Below the pieces are notes generated by a model. The model was not told the origin of the DNA. It saw only the letters and a program-made list of their open reading frames with translations, and searched no databases. A DNA stretch of 64,000 nt from positions 10,501,263 to 10,565,262 of the forward strand of contig VCAZ01000008.1 in assembly GCA_005784505.1 (NCBI GenBank), given 5' to 3'. This document shows, piece by piece, positions 1 to 14,935 of the stretch. The DNA is from Bagarius yarrelli. Taxonomy: Eukaryota > Chordata > Actinopteri > Siluriformes > Sisoridae. The number at the start of each line of letters is the position of its first letter. Positions within the stretch are counted from its first letter, which is position 1. Both the position numbers and the translations under genes were made by a program.

Positions 1-101
1 TGCTATTTCTAATAAAAGTAATTGGCAGTAGTTACCCAAAATATATACAGTAAACTAGCTTCTGTCCTGCTTCATATATTGACAACTTTTTACAATTAAA
101 C

Positions 102-878
102 CAGTGTTTTCCAAACTGGGGGACGTGACCAAATGTGGGTGAAGTAGCCAAAGATTTTACTATAAAGTCTGATATAATAAGATTCCGCCAAGTCTGGAAT
201 GATGAAATTCCTCCAGTTGTGAGTTATTAGTTACTTTGGATCTGATTAAATAAATAGAAAAATCCTGAAACCAGAAAAAATACTAACAATCACAGCTACA
301 TAAAATACACGTTAATAAAAGAGGATAAAGAAGTGAGTGTGTGAGATGTGATAGTAACTTACAGTAAGATTAAAGTGTCCATAGTTACAGAATCTCTCTA
401 ATAGTCATTATCATGAAACTTTACTGTAAGATGTTTCCTCAGGTTGGAGCTGGAGGTCCTCTACACTGGTATCAGCACTTGTTTTGGTCATATTGAAGAC
501 GTCACATTATGGAACTGTTGTTTTTTTTTGGATTGAATGTTGAGGTCATGTGTGTTTCTGTCTCTACTGATATTCTTACTTCTTCTCCCTCTTCAGTCGT
601 TATTTTCCAAACGCGCTTTAATAAATGACTGTGTTTCACATACTAGCTTTAGACGACTGCAGTCTATTGCGAGAGTCGACATTTCGATATATGGTACATG
701 ATGGAAACTAATTAATAAAATTACATTTACATCATTAACATTTAACAGGAACGAAGGAAATATAGCGATGTAAAAGTTCGTTCTGCAATTAAAATTAACT
801 TGAGTGAAAATAAATGTAGTTTTAGTGAGATTTTTTTCTATTCTGCAAAAAAGGGACTTAAAATTTTGGAAACCACTG
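102..878. mobile_element. Possible hAT-like non-autonomous element
   Basis: The left end reads cagtgttttccaaa and the right end ttttggaaaccactg, which are imperfect inverted repeats of the hAT CAGTGnTTCCCAAA type. The flanking 8-mers aattaaac and cattcaac match at 6 of 8 positions, like a decayed 8-bp target duplication. No transposase ORF is visible inside. It lies in the myo1g intron after exon 5. The pairing of the two ends is inference. Confidence 0.4.
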
Positions 879-1121
879 CATTCAACTGAAAATCTCCTGC
901 TAGAATATGGAGTAAGGGGGTTTTTTTGTTTGTATAGATGCACATCATGCCATAAGTCTTATCCAGAGCCAAAGCAACAGAATTATCACACATTTTTCTT
1001 TAACCAAAAAAATAAAAAATAATCCTAATCCAGTTACTCACTGTTATTTACCTCATTTCCAAATTTTAATCTTCGCAAACTACATTCATATGCTAACAAT
1101 ATATCCAACTGGCCAGCTCAC

Positions 1122-5560
<4,439 letters not shown>

Positions 5561-6260
5561 CCCTCCGACAGATGCAGAGACAAGTGAATGATGGCCAGAA
5601 AAACAGAGAACAAGAGAGAGGGAAGTAGTGATATGTAGCCCACAAGCCGGTAGAAGAGGCTGAAGCAGAATGATGTGGGTGTGGCCTAAAGTCTTATTTG
5701 GTTCAACTGCGGCTTGCGCTTGTGGTCTGTTCTTTAGAGCACGTCATCCTGTGTGTGTAAAGTGTATCAGACATGAGCAGTTCTTCCTGATTCTTCCTGT
5801 CTCTCTACATCTATAGTCATTTTCTTACACACATGTTACATATACAGTTCTACAAAGTGTGTTTAGATGTTTTAGGGTTTCAGGAGCCATGACGCTGCAC
5901 TGCAATTTTATCTTTTGGGAATAAACACAGCATTTCCTGTTTCAAGATCAGACATCCAGATGTGTTCAGATAAAGCTTATGGGAAACCAAAACTGTTTTA
6001 AAAGGTTCCTTTATTAAAATCCCATCTTTAAAATAAAAGAGGAAACAAAAAGTCTGAAAATTTCAGCCTGTCATGGGGGGCGGTCACGAGTCGTAGGGTT
6101 GGTTACGATGCAAGTGCAGAAATAGGAGGTAAAACATCGAATGAAACTAAGAACGCCAGAACAAAATTATGAACTATGCTAAAATAAGTAATAAAACAAG
6201 AGCAACACGTAACCTGAACATGAACATGAACACAATACATGGACCATAACAAACTAATTC
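5561..6260. promoter_or_regulatory. Region upstream of myo1g start, probable promoter/5' UTR
   Basis: This 700-bp stretch lies immediately 5' of the myo1g ATG on the minus strand. It holds no repeat of the common families before 6261. I see no clear TATA box or CpG cluster, and the promoter call rests only on position. Confidence 0.35.
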
Positions 6261-6430
6261 ACATTTACAGCATTTGGCAGACGCCCTCATCCAGAGCGAC
6301 TTACATTTATCTCATTTATACAACTGAGCAATTAGGGGTTAAGGGCCTTGCTCAGGGGCCCAGCAGTGGTGTAACCCACAATCTTTAGGTTGGCAGTCCA
6401 ACACCTTAATTATGAGCCACCACTTCCCCA
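6261..6430 (+). mobile_element. SINE, 'catttggcagacgc' family
   Basis: Full block order: acatttacagcatttggcag, ctcatccagagcgactt, actgagcaattaggggtt, ctcaggggcccagcagtgg, ggcagtccaacacctt and gagccaccac. The middle is shortened. Confidence 0.8.
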
Positions 6431-6570
6431 AATTGGGGGCAACAATCAACTAAACAAAAAACACCTGAACACAATGAGGAAACAATCAACCAATGACAAG
6501 AGACTCACAGACCTGACAACATAAACATATACAAAGACACATGGTCTAAAACATAGTAGCAGAAAGTCTC

Positions 6571-6855
6571 ACAGTGGCCCAGCAGCGTGGCTTAGTGATT
6601 CGCACTGCTGCCTCACAGCATAAAGGTCTCAGGTTCGTAACCCCTGCAAGGGTGGAGTTTACATGTTCTCCCTTGAGTGTTTACTCCGGGTATTTAGGTT
6701 TCCTCCCAGTGTCGAAAAACATGTATGTTAGGTTGATTGGTGATTCTAAATTTTCCATAGGAATGAGTGTGTGTGGCCCTGGTGATGGACTGGTGACCTG
6801 TCCAGCGTGTCCCCCTCCTTCCTTTCACTCGTTCAGGACATTTAAGAGGCTTTAG
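6571..6855 (+). mobile_element. tRNA-derived SINE with L2-type tail
   Basis: Has a tRNA-like promoter head (gtggcttagtgattcgcactg, ggtctcaggttcg) followed by the body gtttacatgttctccc, tttcctcccagtgtc, aaaaacatgtatgttaggtt and ctggtgatggactggtgacc. This is the Mermaid/DANA-like arrangement of fish genomes. The box A/box B resemblance does not make it a tRNA gene. Confidence 0.8.
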
Positions 6856-7498
6856 AGAAATGAGAGTTATAAATTAATTGAGCTTATGTATACAATTTAG
6901 TTTTGGGGGTCAGTCAGGGCACCTTCACTGCTATGTGGGTGTTTTGTTGGATGGGTTTCTTTATATTAATTATTATTATATTAAATGTGGCTGGAATATA
7001 TCTATTTTGTGAAATGTTTTAAAAATACGTGCAAATGTTTTAATCCAGAACTAGCGCCTGGAGGCCTACTGCACCTTTAAGGGTGTGAGGTGATTTCCCT
7101 GTGCTTGTTTTCCCACAATTCCTAAGTAACACACCTATAATTTATATTTGATGTGGAAAAATTGAGCAGGATTTTTAAGTCATCCACGAAAACTCACAAG
7201 AACCATCATGGAAAATTCTGCTCGAGTCTGCAGGTTTCTGCACATTCTCTTAAGGAACTTTTCTCTAAAAAAGTGCTCTGTATGGAACATCAATGCCTGT
7301 TTAAGTGATAAACTCCATTACTTGTGTTTGTTTTCAGGTGTTTTATATTCGTGCTACAACCTTCGTAGCACCTGTGCTATGTGCAACAACAACAAAATTT
7401 CACATACAGTCGTCATGGTTTTTTTTTTAATTTATAAACATAAATATCTGTGCTGATTAATGACTTTAAGATAAATTGTTCAATACAAGAAAATAAAG
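6856..7498. other. Intergenic spacer between myo1g upstream region and rbm43 3' end
   Basis: Unremarkable AT-rich DNA. A short frame at 7208-7456 has no domain or splice signals that I can support. I see no RNA gene. Confidence 0.5.
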
Positions 7499-7504
7499 TT
7501 TATT
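7499..7504 (-). terminator. Poly(A) signal for rbm43-like gene
   Basis: TTTATT on the plus strand reads AATAAA on the minus strand, about 107 bases past the stop codon at 7611-7613. A second overlapping AATAAA-like motif follows at once. Confidence 0.6.
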
Positions 7505-7610
7505 TATTAACATATATTGAGATCTTAATAATGGAGAAAGAAAATCTTCGGGCAACCACATAAACACTGTGTAGTGAAGATTACAGCAAATACAATCGCC
7601 AAACTGCAGT

Positions 7611-9529
7611 TTAGTCCCTCGTTTGTTTTCGGGTGAGAAAATCCTTTTTTTTAATTGGAAGTACTTGTAAACCCGAATCAAGCAGTTGTTTAAGGGATTT
7701 TCTTTGGGACGTCTTTCCTGGACTCGATAACGGTAATTCCGTGTCCTGGTGTACCCTCTGCTCCATGTTTTTACTGCATGTCCGTTCAAATCCTGGACCG
7801 ATCTGTGGAACTTTTCCTTCATCCGGTTTCTCTTGATAATGTGAGGGATTGTATTGGATTGGAACGCTTGCCTGAGGCTCAGGATCTGTACTACAGAAAT
7901 TCTGTGTCATTTTATACAGTCTGGGTAGAGAGGAGCTTCTTCTGACTTTGGAGCTTCTTTCCATTGGTCGTCCTCTAGAAAGCTCATCATTGTGTCCTAG
8001 TAGTACTTGCATCATCTCAAAGCTTTCTTTGGAGGTTCCTACCAGCTTGATGACATCATGACACTGTGTAATCATAACCCCCCGGTCTCGATTACGCTCG
8101 ATTCTCTCGAGGATCTGCAGTTGTTTAGCTCGGTCAAAGTTCTTTAGATTTATTTTTTGGGTGATGAGTGAAGGGGTGATTTCATAAATGGTGTTCAGAA
8201 GACACGCTTGAGCTTTTTTACTGTTCTTTCCAGAAAAAGTAACGGTTGCTACCTCAGCATCGGCTTGTACCTCTATCTTGGTACCGTTATTCTTCCTGAT
8301 CTTCTGTATGACGTCCTTATGCTGAGTTTGTATAAAGTTTATAATATCTGTGGCCACATAAATGCTTGAGACTCCACCGCTCGAGGATGAAGAACTAGCA
8401 TCAGAGCTTAAACATCTCCGAAATTCACTAGAGTCTAAATCTTCATGAGATGTGTGCATGGTATCCGCTGCATGGCTTGTACTTCCGGTAGAAGCAAAAT
8501 CTTTATATTGTTGTAGCAGGTTGTGAGCAGATGGATTGGATGATGCACCGTCGGCACAAGGCCTCCTTCCATGAGCCAAAACAGGTTGGTTCCTGCTCTG
8601 TTTTTGATATTCTTCAGCAACAGCATCCACTAGACTGCTGGCATTTCTTACATTGTAGAAGGAATTTGGGGTTTGTGGAATTCTCGGGGATCCACTAGAT
8701 CCTGAAACTTGAAATGAAGTTGATGATGGTGCGCTTACAAGTAACTCCTGCTGACTAACAGCGTCCACGTCACGCACATTCCTGGAGATAGACTTGGAAA
8801 CTAATCTGGATTCTGGATGATTACGCTCCAGCTCGTACCCCAAAGAGTAGCCGTTGTGAAGAGCTGATGATGGTCTGAATCGATGATGGTCGTGACACAG
8901 AAGCTGGATGAGTTGAGTGCGTAAGAGCTTCAGTTTCAGGAATGAGCCTTTCAACTGGACACGACCTGGAATATCTTCTGTTATGGTAAAATCATAAGAT
9001 TCAAGGAGTTTTCTGACGGATTCATGGTTTGGGAACAAACTCAAATGCAGGGTGGTCTCGACTGGCATGTCCACCTAAAAAAGCATGCAGAACTTTAGAC
9101 GCGGAAGCAGTTTATTATGTATTGTTATGGTTAGAAATTCTATTTATTTAACAGAATCAGTTTTACCATAGACAAGTCAGCTTTTTTCACACGTATTGGA
9201 TAAAATCTGTTGTGTACGTCCAAAATATGAGTACACTTCAAAACTCCAGGAACTGATTACAAGAAAAAGACAAGACGGACAAGACGATAATCCAAATACT
9301 TTACACACTGCTTTCTAAATAGTTTACCGAAGAGTGAGTGTGTATCCATACCTTTATCTGTTTCGAAAACGACGTACGCCTGGCCTGGAGTGGACGTTGG
9401 ATAAATCACCAATAAGACATCACCACCACAATTCCTCCGCTTTAGGAAGTGCATCTTTAACTGATCGGCCATCCGATCATGAGGAGACACCTGTGGAACT
9501 CCGAGCACTTCAATAACTGATAGCTCCAT
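7611..9529 (-). CDS. rbm43: RNA-binding motif protein 43-like (RRM protein), complete 3-exon CDS
   Basis: Minus-strand exons: 9529-9352 (ATG in a perfect Kozak context, CACCATGG), 9252-9167 (86 nt) and 9074-7611 (long last exon with TAA stop). Phases join exactly to 575 codons plus stop. Exons 1 and 2 form an RRM-type fold: MELSVIEVLGVPQ strand, RRNCGGDV, then AYVVFET in the RNP1 position and FYPIRVKKA at the end. Exon 3 opens with TLHLSLFPN...GRVQLKGSFLKLKLLRTQL, matching the segment after the RRM in RBM43. A Ser-rich, probably disordered linker follows (residues ~150-330). Next is a C-terminal block with DIINFIQTQHKDVIQKI, RDRGVMITQCHDVIKLVG and a basic tail. The product is longer than the roughly 360-residue human protein, mainly through the linker and tail. 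An alternative exon 2 acceptor at 9244/9245 would remove three residues. Other RRM families of the PARP14 or NMI/IFI35 type are less likely because of the exon 3 match. Confidence 0.85.
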
Positions 9530-9539
9530 GGTGATGCAA

Positions 9540-9544
9540 CAACA
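9540..9544 (-). promoter_or_regulatory. Acceptor site of rbm43 first coding exon
   Basis: The minus strand reads tatttggttag then TGTTGTTGCATCACC before the ATG. The coding exon therefore begins with about 15 nt of 5' UTR and must be joined to an upstream noncoding exon. Confidence 0.6.
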
Positions 9545-9635
9545 CTAACCAAATAAAAGAAAGAAAAGAATAAGGTAAGAGTGTTAGCAGAATCTAGACA
9601 ATTCTACCAAATTGATCGCTATTAAAAATAACGGA

Positions 9636-9814
9636 AGGTAAGGTGGTAGCGCAGAGGTTAAGGTGTTAGACTGCTAATTGGGAGATCTGGGTTTGATTTC
9701 CAGCACCACCAAGTTACCCTGAGCAAGACCCTCAACCCCCAATTGCTCAGTTGTATAAATGAGATAAATGGAAGTTGCTTTGGATAAGGACGTCTACCAA
9801 ATGCTGTAAATTAG
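9636..9814 (-). mobile_element. SINE, 'catttggcagacgc' family, reverse copy
   Basis: Reverse orientation: gtggtagcgcagaggttaag, ttagactgctaattgg, gatttccagcaccaccaag, caattgctcagttgtata, then accaaatgctgtaaat. Nearly full length, inside the rbm43 5' UTR intron. Confidence 0.8.
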
Positions 9815-9914
9815 TTTATCATGTAAATCCAATTCAATCTAAGTTGTAGAAAGTAGTAATAATTTCAGGTAATAATAAACAACATGAACCTTTAAACAGA
9901 CAGTTTATAATATG

Positions 9915-10150
9915 ACTGTTAAAAATATATCGATACAGTAAAATCGATACTATCGCGATATTTTTTTCACAGTAGTGTATCGATATTGTAATCTATTATC
10001 AATACGTTATACGGTCATACATGGCGGAAAAAATAAGTGCGATTCCGACTTTGTATTTGTTTGAATGTATTTTAGAAGAATTGCAATATATCGTAATATA
10101 TTTTATCGTGATATATTTTATCGTGATATGTATCGTATCGTGAGGCCCTT
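9915..10150. repeat. Palindromic ATCGATA/TATCG-rich element
   Basis: Repeated atcgata, tatcgcgata, tatcgtgatat and tatcgtatcgtg blocks occur in both orientations, giving near-palindromic arms around a unique centre at about 10000-10060. This resembles a foldback or MITE-type fish repeat; the family is not identified. Confidence 0.5.
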
Positions 10151-10175
10151 GCCAATACACAGCTATAGTTTATTT

Positions 10176-10338
10176 ACATTCATGGCATTTATCAGACGCT
10201 CTTATCCAGAGCGACTTACATTTATCTCTTTTTTTATACAACTGAGCAATTAGGACCCAACAGTGGCAACTTGGTGGTGCTGGGAATCTTCTAATTAACA
10301 GTCCAATATCTAAACCACTGCACTACCACTTCCCCTTA
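10176..10338 (+). mobile_element. SINE, 'catttggcagacgc' family
   Basis: Has catggcatttatcagacgct, ttatccagagcgacttac, acaactgagcaattagga, ggtggtgctgggaatc and actgcactaccacttcccc. The block between the leader and the 'cagtgg' motif is shortened. Confidence 0.75.
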
Positions 10339-10607
10339 TAATAGACCAAACGATCTTTCAGTGCTTTACAGGTGATTTAGTCCAAGAGAGACAAACTTTT
10401 GGGCTCGGGAGCCATATTGTGTTTTCTCAAAGTGTCGATTCTTCTTTTTTTAGGTCCATTCATTGTTACAAAAAGGGCTGAATGCACAAACATAATAAAC
10501 AAACATGAGGAATGAATGAATGTCCACTGTCCCGTTTACTACCGCACACATTTTTGGCATTCCGGCTGAGATCATTCTGTAATATTACATGTTTATATAA
10601 GAAGTTA

Positions 10608-10735
10608 TCTGAAAGGGTTAAGAGTTCCGCTCAGGGACCCATCAGTGGAAGACTGGCTGCGGTGGGATTTGAACCCTGGTCTTCCAATCAGCAATTCAGC
10701 CCATTAACCATTTGAGCCACCACTGCCCCCAAACT
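10608..10735 (+). mobile_element. Tail of an L2-type SINE/LINE ('ctcagggaccca' family)
   Basis: gggttaagagttccgctcag, acccatcagtgg, gatttgaaccctggtcttcc and accatttgagccaccactgc match the ends of the elements at 48.2 kb and 50.3 kb. Only the 3' part is present. Confidence 0.6.
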
Positions 10736-10907
10736 GGTGCCCTTCAACACTTTCAATCCAATAATTCTGTGACAGCTCGTCTGTCATTCATAACTGCTTT
10801 TATTTCCTGTGTTTTAATCTGGTGAAGATGATCTGCACCGCTTCATTTTTATAAGAATTGTGTTGCATGTGTTGCTGTTAAGCATGTGAGTGTTTTTTTT
10901 ATTTAGT

Positions 10908-11284
10908 ATCTGGGGCAACAGGGTGGTTTTGTGTTTAGAACTGCTGCTTTACATTAAGAAGGTCATGGGTTCGATTCCCGGACAGGGTTCTTTCTGTGTG
11001 AAGTTTGCATGTTCTCCCTGTGCTTGTGTGGGTTTACTCCGGGTTCTCCGGTTTCCTCCCACAGTCCAAAAACATGTATGTTAGATTGATTGATGACTCT
11101 AAATTGCCCATAGGAGTGTGTGTGTGTGTGTGGCCCTGTGATGGACTGGCGACCTGTCCACGGTGTCCCCCTCCTGTCTTTCATCCTTTTTAGAGATGGC
11201 TGGGACAGACTCCAGCATACCCTCGTTACCCCGAATTAGGGAATAAGCGGGTTATATAAGATAAATGAATGAATGAATGAATGA
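10908..11284 (+). mobile_element. Near full-length tRNA-derived SINE with L2-type tail
   Basis: tRNA-like head with ggtcatgggttcgattccc (box B type), then ttgcatgttctccctgtgct, ggtttcctcccacagtcc, aacatgtatgttagattg, tgatggactggcgacctgtc, actccagcataccctcg and a (GAAT)n tail. It is the best-preserved copy of this family in the window. Confidence 0.9.
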
Positions 11285-12180
11285 TTTCAGTTCAAGCCAT
11301 CGATGTTCCTGCCCCTCCCCCCCCTCCTCCCTCCGAAGAGCAGAACCCTAAGAATTAAAGTCTGTAATTAGGACCTATGAGAGTTCAGCGACCTGCAATA
11401 TAAGCAAAACTTTCTCATCACATGTCGGTCAGATGAGAGTCAGTTCCTGAGTGATTACGTCACAATCAGGCGTGTGTGAAAGATCATACAATTAAAATAA
11501 TCAGAATAACTCGTTTACATGAAGGAATTTTTGGGTTTGTTCAGGTTGTTAATTAATTTATCCGACCTCCTACAAGATGATTGGGATTTAATCAGTTTTA
11601 TTCCAATTAAGATTGGAAGATCGCTAAGTTCACATGAAGCGTTTTTATTCGGATCGGATTGTTTAACTAACTGTAATCGGAATACAGCGCTGAATGTAAA
11701 CGCGCCCAGGCTGTGTATGTAGTGCGCCATCTAGTGGACACGACTGATATCGAGTATTGCAGGGGGGAAAAGCTGAAGTCAGTTTCGCCTTTATGACAAT
11801 TTTGTTAATAGGTTTTTACTTTAATAATGATTAGTGTGTTCGAGGTAATTTAATAAGAGATTAATAAAAATCTTCAGTCGTCAACAGGGCGGCGGTTTAT
11901 ACCTAAAAAGATTTAATTTAGCAAATCGGTTAACTTGTTTAAAATGATGCTTTTAACCAAAAAAAAAAAACCAAAAAAGTTTTTAGAAATGTGTTTTAGG
12001 GTTAAACGGGAGATTAATTAAAAGATCCAAACTCGTTTTGTTTTACTTTAGAAAGTGGATTTAGTGACTTATTTTTAACATCCAAACGACAATTTAATAA
12101 CGTCCTAAAACAAGAAACACTTCGGCTCAAAAAACAGGAAGTAACTTAGTTTGATTAAATATTAAGTGATTAAATAGTAA
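11285..12180. other. Spacer, likely rbm43 5' intron; degenerate repeats only
   Basis: No coding signal. 11500-11715 looks like a decayed MITE-type repeat with gtttacatgaag and gaatgtaaacgcg near its two ends. The rest is AT-rich with short A and C runs. Confidence 0.4.
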
Positions 12181-12187
12181 AACTTAC

Positions 12188-12352
12188 CTGCAATAATGTG
12201 TTTTAAACAAACACAAATCCAACAATAGACTGTAAAGCAAAATATCTTCTTACTGAATAGAAAGTAAAAGTTAAACCTGACAACTACGTCACTGGCGGCT
12301 GCGTGTTGTATCGAATCGAGCACAGGCGCAAATCAAGTCGCTTCCGGAAGAG
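12188..12352 (-). promoter_or_regulatory. Probable rbm43 5' UTR exon and promoter (ETS palindrome, CRE-like site)
   Basis: The minus strand shows a consensus donor, ATTGCAG|gtaagt, at 12188. Upstream is a CRE-like TGACGTA (12285-12291) and a palindromic ETS site, cttccggaag (12341-12350), in a locally GC-richer stretch. Housekeeping-style promoters often look like this. It would splice to the acceptor just before the rbm43 ATG, over an intron of about 2.6 kb. The link to rbm43 is inferred from strand and order. Confidence 0.45.
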
Positions 12353-13024
12353 AAGAAAAAGACACGCGATGTCAGCAATTTTAGGTGTTCTTGTGTGCCT
12401 GATTTTAAAAAGTTTTGTTTTTTGGTAAAGAAATTTAGCAATGAAAACAAAAATAGTAAATTCCAAATTACTTTACAAAATTAACCTTTTTCATATAACA
12501 GGTGAATTACGTGTTTGTAAAGATTAACTTAACGTAGCTTACCATTAATAAGAAAACGTTTTAATTATTACATCATGTTTAATGTAACACCGGGTTTTTA
12601 AATAACTTATTTGCAACATACTTAATATAACGACCTTTTTCCCGATGCAGGCGCACACATCGGACACCAACCGAAGGGCCCTAGAGATGCACGGTTCGAA
12701 AGTTAGCGCACAATACGGTATAGCGTGGCTTTTGTTTTTAAATTTAAAGCTCAGATACTTTAACACATACATATAGAAAGTAAAAAAAACCCGCATAATT
12801 AAACAAATTTAACGTGCAAACTCGTGTTCTGTTACTTATTTTTGTCATATAAGTATACTTTCGAAAGATCCCCCCCCCCAATGTCCGGTATTGCTAATGC
12901 TACAGGACTACATTTTACCGTTTAAATAAAAAGTGATTAATGTTTCCGGCATAAAACATTCTTTTGAGTTTTGCACTAATTTTTTTTTAATAAATTTATC
13001 ATTTTCAGCATAAAGCAGGACAAG
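12353..13024. other. Spacer between rbm43 promoter and noncoding transcript
   Basis: AT-rich, with a C run at 12871-12879. No convincing gene, RNA or repeat core is visible. Confidence 0.4.
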
Positions 13025-13305
13025 TCATCAGTTGTGAAGCACTTTATTAAAACAGGAACATCCCAGTATCAGCATCACATTTGGGCATATTTTTAAGTAT
13101 TTACACAGCTTTATTTTACTCCGTTAGCGAAAACAAGAGCAGTAGAATAAAAACACCAGAATCATAAATGTCTCCTTGTGTCTTCTCACAAACGCAGCAG
13201 CTCAAGAACCGATCCTGTAAAACAGAACACAGAAAATAAACATGGAGACTCACAACGACTGTCACACTAAACACCACAATATACACCGATTTATTTATAC
13301 GAGGT

Positions 13306-13462
13306 TTCTATAACCTGACAGCGAAGGGGAAGCTGCCAGGCCTCAAACCACCCCGAGTTTCTCTAGCAGACATACAGGAAAGGACAAGGTCACATGACTG
13401 GCCGAGCCTTGCTGAACAGCCTGCAGCCTCCAGGATCAAACACCACTGACCCAGTTAAATAT
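13306..13462 (-). ncRNA. GC-rich structured intronic island, H/ACA-like small RNA candidate
   Basis: About 155 bases of GC-rich DNA stand out from the surrounding AT-rich intron. At 13314-13340 the minus strand forms a 9-bp stem (CCTGGCAGC with GCTGTCAGG) around a 9-nt loop. The stem includes one G-U pair that would be an A-C mismatch on the other strand, favouring minus-strand RNA. An H-box-like AGAGAA lies between it and a 5' segment with CTGGAGGCTG...CGGCCAG pairing. A canonical ACA is not seen; ATA takes its place. Class therefore uncertain. Confidence 0.35.
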
Positions 13463-13618
13463 TAAGGTTAAAGCGGCTGTGCTACCAGTGCTGATGGTTT
13501 TAGGCTCGAAAAAAAAGTTACCAGGAATAAATCAGAGTAAAAATCTGCTTTAACATTTCCTGTTGGGATCGAATCATATTGGACTCATTATTTTAGTTCT
13601 ATTAGAAATATTGTTCAT

Positions 13619-13668
13619 GTAATTAAATTTACAGCATTTAGCAGACACTCTTGTTCAGAGCGACGTAT
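13619..13668 (+). mobile_element. SINE fragment, 'catttggcagacgc' family
   Basis: Only the leading block is present: ttacagcatttagcagacac and gttcagagcgacgt. Confidence 0.6.
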
Positions 13669-14935
13669 AAAACGTGCTTTGAGTCACATCATTAAACGGC
13701 TCAATACTGATACAATAGTTCACAAAAATCGGGGCCACAACAAACAACTGTTAAAAGTGCAAGTTTTTATTTAATTATTAACTATAAACACTATAACCCA
13801 GAATAAGGTTAATAAACACTTAATGTATACAGTTTAATATGGAGGACAAAATGTGTATAACTGACTAGAATCAACAAGTTTGTTAATAAGAAGCTTAAAT
13901 GACACTATTTTTAAACCAAAAGTTTTAAGTTCCCAAAACCAAACTAAAACCTTTGAATTGGAGCATAAACTTGCAGTTTTATTATTTAACAGTGATCGCC
14001 ACTAACATCTTTGAAAAAATTATAGAGGAACAAAAAAAAAAAAAAAATTCACAAATAATCTTAAACTCACCTGATTTACTGCAGACTTTACAAAACTCCA
14101 AGCAGCTCAGATTCTTCTGAAACATGCAGTCACTTCAGGTCATGACGGAAGATGGAGAGATCAACCTGAAATAATGTCATAACATTTATTACAGCCACAG
14201 CTTTAATAATAAACTATTTAAAACCTGCATAACATTTTATTTATAACTTACTGATCAAATTTATCCAACAGGTTAATTAAATTCTAAGATTTCAAATTCT
14301 CTGAAATTTCAAAATGGCTTCCGGGGCAAATCTTTAACATGACACGTTTCCTCCATTAAAGTCGAATTAAATATTTTTACACTGTGACCACTGGGAATGA
14401 TTTAGATGTTATGTTATGTTATATGTCCACAATTAACTTTGCATATTTTTCTTTAAATTATGTTTTAAAGTTCACCTTTCTCTTCTTCGTCTCTTCGCCT
14501 CCACGCACGTGCTCGTCTGTAGGATTTCATCGTGACTTTACGCCGATAAGAAAACATCTGAAACATAGAACCAAAAATAAAATTAGAAAAAGCTTAAAAG
14601 TTTTACTAACAAAGCCTGGAAACACTAACCGACGGCTTAATGTCAAAACTGATAAATAAGTTTGATACCTTTTCTTTTCGGACGACCAACGTGGAACTTA
14701 AGGAACTGTACGTGTTCTGCGCATGCTCCGCCTCCACGGCTAGTTCTTATTCTTCTTTGAATTGAGGCGGAGCTTAGATAATGTCACATTAAGTTTACTG
14801 CCACCTTGTGGTGAAGACGGTATGGCGTATTTGTGATTCATTAAGTAAACAAATTAAGTAAATTGTGCTTGCTTAACTTAAGAGACTAAAATTGGGGTTC
14901 ATTGTTATATCTATAAAAAATAAAACAAATAAACG

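Larger units (their letters stand above)
13025..14760 (-). ncRNA. Four-exon small transcript with no convincing ORF (possible small-RNA host gene)
   Basis: Inferred exons on the minus strand: about 14760-14669, 14557-14476 (82 nt), 14165-14071 (95 nt) and 13214 to about 13025. Donors are strong (AAAAG|gtatc, GAAAG|gtgaa, ATCAG|gtgag). Acceptors follow pyrimidine tracts (atgtttcag, ttatttcag, gttttacag), and AATAAA lies at 13048-13043. The start region has an NRF1-like tgcgcatgc (14718-14726) and a local GC rise. Exon 2 alone reads MFSYRRKVTMKSYRRARAWRRR, but exon 3 stops that frame immediately. The other frame, ending VDLSIFRHDLK in exon 3, has a stop in exon 2. Intron 3 contains a GC-rich structured island. 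It is either a noncoding host gene or an unrecognised tiny protein gene with a different start; I cannot identify it. Confidence 0.45.

Noticed and set aside
431..478. Possible myo1g exon 6 on the minus strand (SVEDLQLQPEETSY)
   Set aside because: Resembles the expected motor segment, but no AG acceptor gives the needed phase 0, the conserved LL-x-G start is absent, and the stretch lies inside a likely hAT element.
10960..10985. tRNA gene suggested by ggttcgattccc
   Set aside because: It is box B of a tRNA-derived SINE head; the cloverleaf is not complete.
13000..13020. C/D-box snoRNA suggested by tcatca near 13015-13030
   Set aside because: No matching D box at proper spacing and no terminal stem.
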